Assembly (NCBI GenBank): GCA_963714205.1
Contig: CAVQNQ010000007.1
Span: 1 to 64,000, forward strand
Source: CAVQNQ01 sp963714205
GTDB taxonomy: Bacteria; Acidobacteriota; Terriglobia; Bryobacterales; Bryobacteraceae
Length of the DNA stretch: 64,000 nucleotides
Direction: 5' to 3'
Shown here: piece after piece, positions 37,166 to 48,332 of the stretch
Numbering within the stretch: the stretch's first letter is position 1
Layout of the letters: every line of letters begins with the position of its first letter
Notes under the pieces: model-generated
Seen by the model: only the letters and a program-made list of their open reading frames with translations
Databases searched by the model: none
Told to the model about the DNA's origin: nothing
Made by a program: the position numbers and the translations under genes

Positions 37166-37594
37166 ATGAGCAAAGGCGAGAAGAAACAATCGAGGCCGTC
37201 TCGTGCAAGTGTGGAGGAACTCGTGAGGGAGTATTACCGCACGCGCAGGGATTGGAGGCGGTTCACCTGCAGGCTGCCGGATGGCCGGATGGTGCTGCTC
37301 GGCGATTTTCGCGCCGAACCGCCGCTCGCGCGCGAAACGCAAGGTGATGCCATCGATGAAACGCTTGAGGCCGGGGGATTACCGCGAGGCGATCGCGGAG
37401 CGGTTTCACACGCTGTTGACACCATCCGACCGGGATTTGCTCGCTCGATTCTACTTGGACGGGCAATCACCGGAGGACATCTGCCGCGAGTTGCAAATCT
37501 CGCCGGCAGAACTGCTGGCGCGCAAAGCCCGAGCGAAGGCTATTCTGACCAGCGGGATCGCGCCCAAGTGCGCGGCCGGCGCGGGCCCGGCTAA
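37166..37594 (+). CDS. possible small protein overlapping the sigma-region-4-like gene
   Basis: The first 60 residues of this frame (KKQSRPSRASVEELVREYYRT, then WRRFTCRLPDGRMVLLGDFR) read like real protein, while the later half overlaps the next gene in another frame and looks like a shadow. It may be a short gene whose true end or a frame change lies near 37340, or the N-terminal part of the following gene split by a one-base error. No domain is recognised. Upstream, 36957-37165 holds no gene. Confidence 0.3.
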   Translation: MSKGEKKQSRPSRASVEELVREYYRTRRDWRRFTCRLPDGRMVLLGDFRAEPPLARETQGDAIDETLEAGGLPRGDRGAVSHAVDTIRPGFARSILLGRAITGGHLPRVANLAGRTAGAQSPSEGYSDQRDRAQVRGRRGPG

Positions 37595-37625
37595 GCGAAG
37601 CGGCACCGCGCGGCTGAGCGGCTAA
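37356..37625 (+). CDS. small protein resembling sigma factor region 4
   Basis: From ATG 37356 (MKRLRPGDYREAIAERF) about 89 residues carry a helix-turn-helix: LLTPSDRDLLARFYLDGQSPE followed by ICRELQISPAELLARKARAKA. This resembles region 4 of sigma-70 family factors (the -35-binding part) with no region 2, as in small stand-alone HTH proteins of Acidobacteriota. It has an in-frame earlier start at 37281. It lies about 115 bases before the large hybrid kinase on the same strand and may be cotranscribed. Role in transcription is inference. Confidence 0.5.
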   Translation: MKRLRPGDYREAIAERFHTLLTPSDRDLLARFYLDGQSPEDICRELQISPAELLARKARAKAILTSGIAPKCAAGAGPAKRSGTARLSG

Positions 37626-37741
37626 ACCGCCGCCGAAGGCCGGCGCTCCTAAGGGCCGCGCTATTTCCGCAAGCGACGCGTGCTAAACTGCCTGCGTCCG
37701 GCGAAGAGTTAACGCTTTCTCCGAAGGGCAAGGAGCGCCCC

Positions 37742-40700
37742 ATGGATTTCGAACCGCCAGGAGCACAGGACCTTACTTCGTTGGCCGCGGAGAGTCTCGG
37801 AGCGGCCTTTCAAGATTTGTTTGTGCACTGGCTCAACGGCTGTGCGCTCCACGAAATGATCTTCGACGACGCGGGCCGGCCCGCGGACTACCGTTTCTTG
37901 GCTGTCAACCCGGCTTTCGAGCAGATGACCGGCCTGGCGGCCAGCGAGATTACCGGCCGGACCGTCCTCGAAGTATTGCCCGGCACGGAGGCGTATTGGA
38001 TCGAGAATTATGGCCGCGTGGTTCTGACCGGCGAGCCGTTCCGGTTCGAAAGCTACCATGCCGGTTTGCGAAAGTACTTCGACGTAGTGGCCTTCCGGCC
38101 GCGGGCAGGCCAGTTTGCCTGCGTCTTCAGCGACGTCACCTCGCGCGTCGAGCGCGAGAAGGAAATCGGGCGGCTGACCCGCCTCAATGCCTTCCTGGCG
38201 GAGATCAACCAATCCATGGCTCGAGCGGGAAGCCGTGAAGAGCTGTTCGCCGGGATCTGCGGCATCGCGACGGAGATCGGGCATTTCAGCTTCGCGTGGA
38301 TCGGGATGGCCGATCCGGCATCGGGCGAAGTGAAACTGGCTGCCCGCGCGGACCGCGGACGGCAGTCTCCTCACCCCATCGAGGCCGGCCAATGCGGAAT
38401 CGTGCGCGCGGCCATCGAGGGGAACCGCGCCATAGTCTGCGATGCGCTGTCCGCGGACCAGTCCGCTGCCCCTTGCCATGAGCTGGCGCGGCAGGCCGGC
38501 ATCGCTTCCTGCGCGGCCTTCCCGATCGCGTGCGGGGGGCGGGCCTGTGGGGTTCTCTGCGTTCACGCTACCGAGGAGGGATTCTTCAACGCCGCCCAGG
38601 TGAGGGCGCTCGAGGAGGCGGCGCTCGATATCTCTTTCGCTCTCGACAAGCTGGAGTCCGAAGCCGCCCGTGAACATAGCGCAGCCGTCATCCGCGAAAA
38701 CGAAGCCAAATTCCGACGGTTGTTCGAGAACATGATTGAAGGCTTCGCCTACTGCCAGATGGTCTTCGAGAATGGCCAGCCATCGGATTTTATCTACCTC
38801 GATGTGAATCCCGCGTTCGAGGCGTTGACCGGGTTGCGGAATGCGGTGGGGAAGCGGGTCACCGAAGTCATCCCGGGCATCCGGGAGAGCGATCCGGAGC
38901 TGTTCGAAATTTACGGCCGCGTAGCCTCGGGCGGGAAGCCGGAGCGATTCGAGATGTTCGTCCAGGCACTCGGGGAGTGGTACTCCGTATCGGTGTATAG
39001 CCCGGCGAACGGGCACTTCGTGGCGGTTTTCGACGTGATTACGCAGCGGAAAGAAGCGGAGGAGGCGCTGCGCGAATCGGAGGCGAAGTTCTCGAAGACC
39101 TTCTGGAACGCCCCCGTGATGATGGCCATCACGACGCTGAAAGAAGGCGCCGTTGTGGAAGTGAACCGGGGATTTCATTCCGCGCTGGGTTACCAGCGGG
39201 ACGACCTCATCGGAAAGACTCTGGCCTCCGCGGGCGTGCTGACGGCCGAAGAGCGCCGGCGCATCCTCTCGGCCCTATTATCCGGCGGACAAGCGGCCAA
39301 CCTTGAGATCACGCTGCACCGCAAGGACGGGCAGGCGGTGGCGTGCGAGTACGCCGGGCAACTGATTTCCATCGGCGGCCGCGCCTGTATTCTGTCCGCC
39401 ATCATCGATTTGACTGATCGGAAACAGCAGGAAGCCGAGCGGGAAACAATGTTGAACCTGCTGCGCCTGCTGAACGCTCCCAACGATCTCGAGGGACTGA
39501 TCCGCGAGGCCACCGCCATGTTCCACGAGTGGTCGGGCTGCGAAGCCGTGGGAATCCGCTTGCGGGATGGAGAAGATTATCCGTATTTCGAGACCCGCGG
39601 ATTCCCCCCGGAGTTCGTGGAAGCCGAAACCCGGCTGTGCGCGCGCGATCTCAATGGGCAGGTGCGGCGCGACAGCCAAGGGAACCCGGTCATGGAGTGC
39701 ATGTGCGGGAACGTGCTGTGCGGCCGGTTCGATCCCCGCCAACCCTTCTTTACCGCGAATGGGAGTTTCTGGACCAACAGCACCAGTGGGCTGCTGGCCT
39801 CGACACGCGAGGCGGACTGCCTGGGCCGCACGCGCAACGGCTGCAACGGAGAGGGCTATGAATCGGTGGCGCTGGTTCCCCTGCGCGCGGGCGGTCTCAC
39901 CCTGGGGCTGCTGCAATGCAACGACCGCCGGCCCGGGCGATTCACTCCCGCCATGATCGGTCTGCTGGAACGCGCCGCCGGCAGCCTGGCGATCGCTCTC
40001 GAACAACGCAAGACCCTGGAGGCGCTGCGCGCGAGCCGGGAGCGGTACCGCCTGGTGGCCGACCACACCTACGATTGGGAATTCTGGATAGCGCCGGACG
40101 GGACGCCGCAGTACCACTCGCCATCCTGCGAGCGGATCACCGGCCACAGCGCCAGGGAGTTCCTGGGAGACCCGGAGCTATTCGACAAGATCATTCACCC
40201 CGACGACCGGGAAGCCTTCGGCCGCCACGTAGCGGAAGCCGCCAGGCGGGAGGCCGGATCGCTGGAGTTCCGGATGCGCACCCGCCAGGGCGAGGAAGTG
40301 ACCATCGAACATGTCTGCCAGCCCGTTTACGGCGAAGATGGGAACTATCTTGGCCGGAGGGGCAGCAACCGGGACATCACCGAGCGCAAGCGGGCGGACC
40401 AGGCGCTGCGCGAAAGCGAGCGGCGCTACCGGCTGATCTCAGAGAACGCCGACGACATGATCTGGACCGTGGATTTGGCTGCGATGCGGGTTACCTATAT
40501 AAGCCCCTCCGTCCTGAGGGCGCGCGGCTATTCGGCCGAGGAGATCGTCGGACGGCCGGTGGAGAGTGCCTTGACGCCGGAATCTTTCCGGAGAATCATG
40601 GACGAGTTGCCGGGCCGCCTGGCGGCGTTCGAAGCGGGGGACGAGTCCGGCCGCGTATGGACCACCGAAGTGGATTATCCCCGAAAGGACGGCAGCGTCG

Positions 40701-42713
40701 CGAGTACCGAGGTCGTGGCGACCTTCGTTGCCGATGAGCATGGCGTCCCCAGGGAGGTTGTGGGAGTGGCTCGCGACATCAGCCGGCGGAAGCGCGCGGA
40801 GCGGGAACTGAGCGAGAACCGCGCGCTGCTTCATTCTATTATCGAGGGCACTCCGGATGCGATCTACGCGAAGGACCTTCAGGGCCACTACACCATGTTC
40901 AACCGCGCGGCGGGCCGGGATACCGGCAAGGACCCCGGCGAGGTCCTGGGCCAAGACGACACGTTCCTTTTTCCCCCGGCCGAGGCGGCGGAGATCATGG
41001 CGAACGATCGCTGGGTGATCGAGGAAGGGACCACCATCACCTTCGAAGGACCTCTCACTACTGCCGGCGGCGAAACCAGAACTTTCATTTCCGCGAAGGG
41101 GGTTCTGCGGAATGCCGACGGCGAGGCCATGGGCCTATTCGGCGTCGCGCGCGACATCACCGAGCGCAAGAAGGCCGAGGAGCAGCGCGCCAAGCTGCAA
41201 ATGCAGTTGCTGCAGGCGCAGAAGATGGAATCGGTGGGGCGCCTGGCGGGCGGAGTGGCGCACGATTTCAATAACCTGCTGACCGTCATCAACGGTTACA
41301 GCGATCTCATGCTGCGGCGCCTGGATACGCACGACCCGTTCCACGCATCCCTGACCGAGATTCGGAAAGCGGGAGGGAGGGCGGCCGACCTGACGCGCCA
41401 ACTGCTGGCTTTCAGCCGGAAGCAGGTCATCGAACCGAAGCCGCTGGACCTGAACCAACTGATCTCGGCGAGCCGGGACATGCTCAGCCGGCTGATCGGC
41501 GAGAATGTCGAAGTGGCCATCCACCTGGCTCCGAATCTCGGATATGTCTTCGCCGACAGCGGGCAGCTTCACCAGGTGGTGATGAACCTGGTGGTGAACG
41601 CGCGCGATGCCATGCCGGAAGGCGGGCGGCTGACCATCGAAACCGCGCGGGCCGGCCGGGATTACGCGAATCTGCCGCCGGATGCGGTTCCCGGCGAGTA
41701 TGCCCTGCTGACGATTACCGATACCGGAGCGGGCATGGACGAGGAGACCCGCAAGCGCGCGTTCGAACCCTTTTTCACCACCAAAGTCGAAGGTGTGGGA
41801 ACGGGACTCGGGCTGGCGACGGTCTACGGCATCGTCCAGCAGTGCGGAGGGTGGATCGATGTGGCGAGCGCGCCGGGCCAAGGCGCCCGATTCACCATTG
41901 GCCTGCCCTGGATAGCCGCCGGCGCCGCGGCCGGGCCGGATCCCGCGGAGAGCCCGGACGCGCTGCGGGGCTCCGAAACCGTGCTGGTGGTGGAAGATCA
42001 GGATGAGGTCCGGAAGCTGGCCGCGGCGGTGCTCAAGACCCATGGGTACCGCGTTCTGGAAGCCAGGAACGGCGGCGAGGCGCTTCTGATCGCCGAGCGG
42101 CATCCGGGGAACATTCACCTGATGCTGACCGACGTGGTGATGCCCGGCCTCACCGGAAAAGAGCTGGCCGACCGGCTGCGGCCGTTGCGCCCCGATCTGC
42201 GCGTGCTCTACATGTCCGGCTATGCCGACAACGTAATTGCCCATGGGGGAGTGCTCGATTCCGGCGTGGAGTACATCTCCAAACCGTTCACGCCGGAATC
42301 TCTGACGGGCAAGGTTCGGGCCGTGCTGGGCGCGCCGCAATGTCCGGGCCGAATTCTCGTGGTGGACGACGACGCGGGCATCCGCACGCTCTTCGCCAGC
42401 GTTCTGACGGCCGCGGGCTACGAAGTTTCGAGCGCGGCCGACGGGGATCGGGCTCTGGAAGTGCTGGGGCGGCAGGCCGCGGATGTGGTCATCACCGATC
42501 TGGTCATGCCCAACCGGGAGGGCGTGGCGACGATCCACGCGATTCGAAAAAGGTATCCCCGGCTGAAGATCGTGGTGATCTCGGGCGCTTTTGGACGCAG
42601 TCTGCTGAAAGTCTCGGAGATGCTGGCGGCCGACGCCACCCTGGTGAAACCGGTCAGCCCCGATCAACTGCTGGCCGCGGTGAAAGGCGTTATGCAGCGA
42701 GGCTCGGGCCGGG

Positions 42714-42721
<8 letters not shown>
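37742..42721 (+). CDS. multi-PAS/GAF hybrid histidine kinase with two receiver domains
   Basis: A 1659-residue cytoplasmic sensor; no signal peptide or membrane helix is seen. Order: PAS (about 30-130), GAF (about 150-310), PAS (about 325-435), PAS (about 440-560), GAF (about 575-755, with a Cys-rich MECMCGNVLCGRF stretch), three more PAS (about 765-1145), HisKA with His1174 (GGVAHDFNNLL), HATPase (DTGAGMDEETRKR), receiver 1 with Asp1464 (LMLTDVVMPGL) and receiver 2 with Asp1586 (VVITDLVMPNR). GGAG precedes the ATG. Six PAS and two GAF domains suggest integration of several redox or small-molecule cues; repeated RKRAD/RKEAEE linkers mark each PAS unit. Its end overlaps the convergent transporter by 8 bases. 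No DNA-binding output is encoded, so the partner must be elsewhere. Confidence 0.93.
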
Positions 42722-44210
<1,489 letters not shown>

Positions 44211-44261
44211 GTAGAGAGACCGGCATGGCCAGTTTATACGGTCAGGGCTCCTGGTGGCAAA

Positions 44262-44603
44262 TTATGCCGCGCCGCCGGAGGTACGGGTTTTGGCCGGCCT
44301 CCTGGCCGTCCGGCTAGCCGGTTTCGAGCGCGTCCCGGCCGACTTTCCCTTGGCGGAATCGCGCTCCGCTTTCGTGCGGGTGGCCGCGGAGGCCCGGCCT
44401 TTTTTCGGGGGAGGCAGTTTCACCCCCGCCCGCCGGGCTTTCGACAATCCAATCGCAATCGCCTGTTCGGGCGAGGCGACGCCATGCTTGCCTTCGTGGA
44501 CGTGCTCGAATTCCTCGCGCACGAATTCGCCGGCCTGGGTGGTGGGCGCTTTGCCCTCCCGCTCATCTTTCCGCGCCCGCTCGATAGTCTTTTTCTCTGG
44601 CAT
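44262..44603 (-). CDS. DUF6496-type small basic protein
   Basis: A 113-residue lysine/arginine-rich protein from ATG 44603 (MPEKKTIERARKDEREGK). The N-terminal 70 residues (PTTQAGEFVREEFEHVHEGK, ASPEQAIAIGLSKARRAGVKL, PPPKKG) match the DUF6496 family of small stress-linked proteins; the C-terminal 40 residues are a low-complexity Ala/Lys/Arg/Ser tail like a histone-type tail, perhaps for nucleic-acid binding. It lies at the edge of a group of very small genes of the same sort. Confidence 0.78.
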   Translation of the reverse strand: MPEKKTIERARKDEREGKAPTTQAGEFVREEFEHVHEGKHGVASPEQAIAIGLSKARRAGVKLPPPKKGRASAATRTKAERDSAKGKSAGTRSKPASRTARRPAKTRTSGGAA

Positions 44604-44697
44604 AAACACCTCTGGAAGCTCTTAGCAATTGCCGTTCCGGAATATTTCTCCACACTGGCCGCCGAGTTGCTGACACCGGACCGGAGGTTGGAAGAAT

Positions 44698-44847
44698 ATG
44701 TTACTGCTGCTGATTCTGCTGATCATCTTGCTGTTTGCGGCGGTTCCGGCATGGCCTTACAGCCGCGGGTGGGGTTACTATCCGAGCGGCGGTGTAGGAC
44801 TGGTTGTTTTGATCCTGGTGATACTGCTGCTCATGGGCCGCATTTAG
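44698..44847 (+). CDS. DUF3309 small membrane protein
   Basis: A 49-residue protein, too short for many gene callers. Two hydrophobic helices (LLLLILLIILLFAAV and GLVVLILVILLLMG) are separated by a conserved motif PAWPYSRGWGYYPSGG and it ends GRI, which matches the DUF3309 family. GGAGG lies about ten bases before the ATG. Probably an inner-membrane stress peptide; function unknown. Confidence 0.82.
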   Translation: MLLLLILLIILLFAAVPAWPYSRGWGYYPSGGVGLVVLILVILLLMGRI

Positions 44848-44887
44848 AAGGACGGCTACACGCATGGGTGGCCGAGGGAGGAAATAA

Positions 44888-45037
44888 ATGCTGTGGACGA
44901 TTTTCGTGGTATTGCTGGTTTTGTGGCTGCTAGGAATGGTGACTTCCTACACCCTTTACGGGTATATCCATATCCTGCTCATTTTAGCGATTGTAGTTTT
45001 GCTGATCCAGCTTATTCAGGGCAGGCGGGCTATTTAG
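44888..45037 (+). CDS. lmo0937-type small membrane protein (DUF5670)
   Basis: A 49-residue protein: MLWTIFVVLLVLWLLGMVT, a turn SYTLYGYIHI and a second hydrophobic helix LLILAIVVLLIQL, closing with a basic QGRRAI tail. This is the lmo0937-family pattern, seen widely in soil bacteria beside CsbD and DUF3309 genes. GAGGAAATAA precedes the ATG. It is 40 bases after the DUF3309 gene, so the two are probably cotranscribed. Confidence 0.82.
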   Translation: MLWTIFVVLLVLWLLGMVTSYTLYGYIHILLILAIVVLLIQLIQGRRAI

Positions 45038-45045
45038 GCGGGAAG

Positions 45046-45073
45046 AGTGGCGGCCCGTCCGAGAGCCGCCACT
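45046..45073. terminator. hairpin between convergent small genes
   Basis: AGTGGCGGC (45046-45054) and GCCGCCACT (45065-45073) form a perfect nine-base-pair stem with a ten-base loop, nine bases after the lmo0937-type stop and eight bases before the end of the convergent csbD-like gene. It may serve both strands, though T tracts are missing. Confidence 0.5.
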
Positions 45074-45080
45074 TGCGCCT

Positions 45081-45323
45081 TCAAGGCCTGCTCGTGAAGG
45101 TCCGCTGTTCGGGGGTTTCAGATTCCTTGTACGCTGAAGCCCATTCGTCCGCCCTCTTTTGAGCCTCTTCCCGGGCGATTCCGTACCGCTCCTGTAGTAT
45201 GCCAACCAACTTATCGCGGTTCCCGCCAATCACTTCGATGTCGTCGTCGGTCAGCTTACCCCATTGCTGCCGCAGCGAACCTTTCATCTGTTTCCACTTG
45301 CCTTGCATCTGATCCCAGTTCAT
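45081..45323 (-). CDS. CsbD-family stress protein
   Basis: An 80-residue hydrophilic protein matching the CsbD family: MNWDQMQGKWKQMKGSLRQ, then WGKLTDDDIEVIGGNRDKLVG and YGIAREEAQKRADEW. In Bacillus csbD belongs to the sigma-B general stress regulon; its biochemical role is unknown. The gene points towards the two small membrane genes and shares the hairpin between them. Confidence 0.93.
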   Translation of the reverse strand: MNWDQMQGKWKQMKGSLRQQWGKLTDDDIEVIGGNRDKLVGILQERYGIAREEAQKRADEWASAYKESETPEQRTFTSRP

Positions 45324-45451
45324 AGTTACTCCTACTGTAAATGAAAATCGCGTCCACTTCGGAGACGCAAGAAATGCTGTGCATATAATCTGCCAAACCT
45401 TCCCGGCGGCTACTCACAGCTCCGCCGCGCGATGGTACTCTGCGAATCAAG

Positions 45452-45922
45452 ATGAGCGAACTGGAAATGGTGGAGCGCTTCCTGCGCTCCCAGAGCACGC
45501 TGACGCTGGCAACTACTGCGCCGGACGGATCGCCGCACGCGGCCGCCCTGTTCTACCTGCTGCATGAGAATCTGCGGCTGTACTGGTTCTCTTCGGCATC
45601 GAGCGGGCACAGCCGCAACCTGGAGCGGGATGCCGCGGCGGTTTCGGTCCACCGGCACACGGACGAATGGCGCAAGATTCGCGGCGTCCAGATGCGCGGA
45701 ACGGCGGCGAAAGTGAAGGGGCGGGCCGCGCGCCGCGCGATCGCCGGGCTCTATATGAAGCGCTTCCGTTTGGGTAGGCTCTGGGAGGCCGGAATCGCGC
45801 GCTCCACGCTCTATTGCTTCCGGCCCGACTGGGTGCGCTACATCGATAATTCCAAGGGCTTCGGATATAAGTTCGAACTGGCGCTGCCGGTCACCCGCGA
45901 GGATCGAAACGGCTCCGCTTGA
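45452..45922 (+). CDS. pyridoxamine 5'-phosphate oxidase-like FMN-barrel protein
   Basis: A 156-residue split-barrel protein of the PNPOx-like superfamily, which binds FMN or F420/heme. Landmarks are RSQSTLTLATTAPDGSPHAA, LYWFSSASSGHSRNLERD, VQMRGTAAKVKGRAARR and a conserved terminal FRPDWVRYIDNSKGFGYK. True PdxH requires a C-terminal RLHDR motif, which is absent, so it is not the vitamin B6 enzyme; a YhbP-type role is more likely. Its end overlaps the convergent aldo/keto reductase by 32 bases. Confidence 0.85.
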   Translation: MSELEMVERFLRSQSTLTLATTAPDGSPHAAALFYLLHENLRLYWFSSASSGHSRNLERDAAAVSVHRHTDEWRKIRGVQMRGTAAKVKGRAARRAIAGLYMKRFRLGRLWEAGIARSTLYCFRPDWVRYIDNSKGFGYKFELALPVTREDRNGSA

Positions 45923-46700
45923 GGTAGAGGGCTTCTCCGACGCGGCGCATCCAGGCGAGTTCGTCGGCTTGCATGGGCCCGCGCTCCCAGGCATCGAGCG
46001 CCTCCTGGAACTGCGCGGGGTTGGCCGGACCGGTCATGCAGACGTCCACGGCGGGATGGCTCAACACGAAGCGGTAGCAATCGGCGGCCGTGGGAACGCG
46101 CTCGCCAGGCGGCAGCTTGGAACCACTGAGCAACTGCCTCCACGAAGTAGCCGTGAAGGCCACCACGCCGGCGCGCTGGGCGGGCGGAGGCAGAGCGGGA
46201 AAGAAATCGCGCTCGGCGCCGCGGTGCACGGCGTTGTAGCGTACGTGCACGATATCGAAATCGCCGCTGGAGGCAAAGGCCGCGCCCAGCACGCGATTGT
46301 GCGTGGAAACGGCCAGGCGCCGCACGAGGCCTTGCTCACGGAGCTGGCGCGCGCGCTCCAGGATAGCCGGCGAGACCGGCTTATTCCACATTCCCAGCAG
46401 GAGCACATCGGCGTAATCCATGCGCAATTTGCGCAGCCCGCTTTCCAGCCTGCGGGTAAGCTGCCATGCCAGGCGGGAATAGGATTGCAGCACCAGCGTG
46501 AAGCGGTCGCGTTTGGGAGCCAGGCTGCGCAGCCCGTCGCCGAAGCTCGGACGGCGTATGGTTCCCCAATAGAAATAATTCACGCCGTGCTCGAAGGCCA
46601 TTTCGACCGAGCGGGCGTCCGCGCCGTAAGATGCGGAAATCCCCAGGCGGGCGATGGTCAGGCCGGTGCGGCCGAGCGTCGAGTGCTTCCCATTATCCAT
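45891..46700 (-). CDS. aldo/keto reductase-family protein (divergent)
   Basis: A 269-residue TIM-barrel of the aldo/keto reductase type: TLGRTGLTIARLGISASYG, GVNYFYWGTIRR, LRKLRMDYADVLLLGMWNKP, QLREQGLVRRLAVSTHNRVLG and VLSHPAVDVCMTGPANPAQFQE. The usual catalytic Asp-Tyr pair (DTA...YG) reads NYFYWG here, so the active site is divergent. It is shorter than typical (300-330 residues). The last 32 bases overlap the convergent FMN-barrel gene. Confidence 0.82.
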   Translation of the reverse strand: MDNGKHSTLGRTGLTIARLGISASYGADARSVEMAFEHGVNYFYWGTIRRPSFGDGLRSLAPKRDRFTLVLQSYSRLAWQLTRRLESGLRKLRMDYADVLLLGMWNKPVSPAILERARQLREQGLVRRLAVSTHNRVLGAAFASSGDFDIVHVRYNAVHRGAERDFFPALPPPAQRAGVVAFTATSWRQLLSGSKLPPGERVPTAADCYRFVLSHPAVDVCMTGPANPAQFQEALDAWERGPMQADELAWMRRVGEALYLKRSRFDPRG

Positions 46701-46736
46701 TTGGCGCCAGTATAACGCGGCGTGCGAGCGCGGAAC

Positions 46737-48260
46737 TCAACGCGGAACCGGCGGAAGCGCCGGAATCAGCTGATAGCTCACGAAGGCCACCTGGCGGCTG
46801 TCGGGAGACCAGCAGGGCGCATCGAGCGATCCCGCGCCGCCGATCAGCTTCGCGAGCGTGCGGGTGCTCCGATCGGCCAGGTTGAGCAAACGCAAGGCGG
46901 CATCGGCGTTCTGGGGCTGGCCCTTTACGTTCTTGTCGTAGGAGATGAAGAGCAGAAGCTGGCCATCCGGCGAGGGGTGCGGGAACCAGTTATTGAAATC
47001 GCCGGAAGTGAGCTGCTCGGGATCGCTTCCATCGGCGCGCATGCGCCAGATCTGCACGCTTCCCCGGCGGTCGGAGTTGAAATAGATGGAGGCTCCGTCG
47101 GATGAATATTGGGGATTTTCGTTGCGGCCCTGGCCGTTGGTCAGGCGCTTCTCCGCGCCACCCGCGGCGGGGATGCTGTAGATATCGGTCTGGCCGCCTC
47201 GTTCGGCGCTAAAGACGATGGTCTGGCCATCGGGCGACCAGCCGTGGAAGACCGCGGGGGTGTTGGCGGTGATGCGCCGCGGCGCGCCGCCCGCGACCGG
47301 AGCCACGAAAATGGCCGGCCGGCCGCGCTGCCGCGAATCGTCGCTGAAGGCCAACAGGGCGCCATCGGGCGAAATTCCTTTTCCGCCCACGGAGCGTACG
47401 GCCGCGCCGCCGATGTCGAGAGCCTCCGCTTTTCCGCCGGCCGAGGGCACGCGCTCGAGGCGGTGGTTGCGGTTGAAGAAGATCGTCTCGCCATCGCGCG
47501 ACCAGGTGGGCGATTCGAGGCGTTCGGCGGCCACGAAGGCAGCGCGGCGATCGGTGGGGGCGGCCAGGCGAACCACCTCGATCGTGCTGTAGGGCACGGG
47601 CCTTTGCGCGGCCGAGCGGATGTCGCTGGTCATCTCCACATTCGAAAAGGCGATCTTCTCCGTGGAATCCTTTTCGTGCGCGCACACGCCGAGGCCCACA
47701 TAGAACGGCTCCTCGAGGGCGAGCTGCATGCCGCCGCCCGCCATTTCGAGGTTTTCGCCCTGGCCCGCGAACATGAAGAACGCATTGCCATGCTTCTCGA
47801 TGCGCAGGCGCTGGGGAGCTTTCAAATACGACTGCACCTCGTGAGTGATGGCGCCCTTCTGGTCGCGCGCCTGAATGGAGATCAGCCCGTCGGCGTGGCG
47901 GGCGGCATCCACGTAGGCGGAATCGGGATCCAGGCTCTGGCGGATCATGAGGACGCCTTTGCGGTGCGGCTCCCCCGCCCTGCCGGTGAAAGCTATGTCG
48001 GCGGCCAGCGAGACATCGCCGCTGATCCTCTTCCACAGGAAGTAGAACTCATCGGCGCCCTCCCACATGTTTTCGCCGCTGCCCACGACCGTGTAGGTGT
48101 GGCGGGCCGCGTCGTATTGCGCGGAGCCGGGGTGCGCGACGGGGCCGATGTCGCTGTGACCTTCGAAGATGCCGAGCGGCGCGCCGGTTTGGCCGATCGC
48201 CGGGACCGCCCACAGACACGCCAGGAGAGCGGCGGAAAAGAGGGTGATGTGCCGAAACAT
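46737..48260 (-). CDS. exported protein with LamG-like N-terminal domain and TolB-type beta-propeller
   Basis: A 507-residue exported protein. Signal peptide at 1-23 (LFSAALLACLWAVPAIGQ). Residues about 30-215 look like a DUF1349/concanavalin-type domain (SGENMWEGADEFYFLWKRIS, KGVLMIRQSLDPDSAYVD). The C-terminal half carries WD40-like PD40 repeats of TolB type: SPTWSRDGETIFFNRN, HGWSPDGQTIVFSAERGG, NPQYSSDGASIYFNSDRRG and PHPSPDGQLLLFISYD. It probably binds sugars or proteins in the periplasm. It is cotranscribed at most with the Tat reductase upstream. Confidence 0.88.
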   Translation of the reverse strand: MFRHITLFSAALLACLWAVPAIGQTGAPLGIFEGHSDIGPVAHPGSAQYDAARHTYTVVGSGENMWEGADEFYFLWKRISGDVSLAADIAFTGRAGEPHRKGVLMIRQSLDPDSAYVDAARHADGLISIQARDQKGAITHEVQSYLKAPQRLRIEKHGNAFFMFAGQGENLEMAGGGMQLALEEPFYVGLGVCAHEKDSTEKIAFSNVEMTSDIRSAAQRPVPYSTIEVVRLAAPTDRRAAFVAAERLESPTWSRDGETIFFNRNHRLERVPSAGGKAEALDIGGAAVRSVGGKGISPDGALLAFSDDSRQRGRPAIFVAPVAGGAPRRITANTPAVFHGWSPDGQTIVFSAERGGQTDIYSIPAAGGAEKRLTNGQGRNENPQYSSDGASIYFNSDRRGSVQIWRMRADGSDPEQLTSGDFNNWFPHPSPDGQLLLFISYDKNVKGQPQNADAALRLLNLADRSTRTLAKLIGGAGSLDAPCWSPDSRQVAFVSYQLIPALPPVPR

Positions 48261-48332
48261 GGCCAGGACCTCCAGCCCGATAGTGTAGCCTTCCGCGCGG
48301 GCCGCGGTCCTGGCCGTTTTGAGGTTGCTGGG

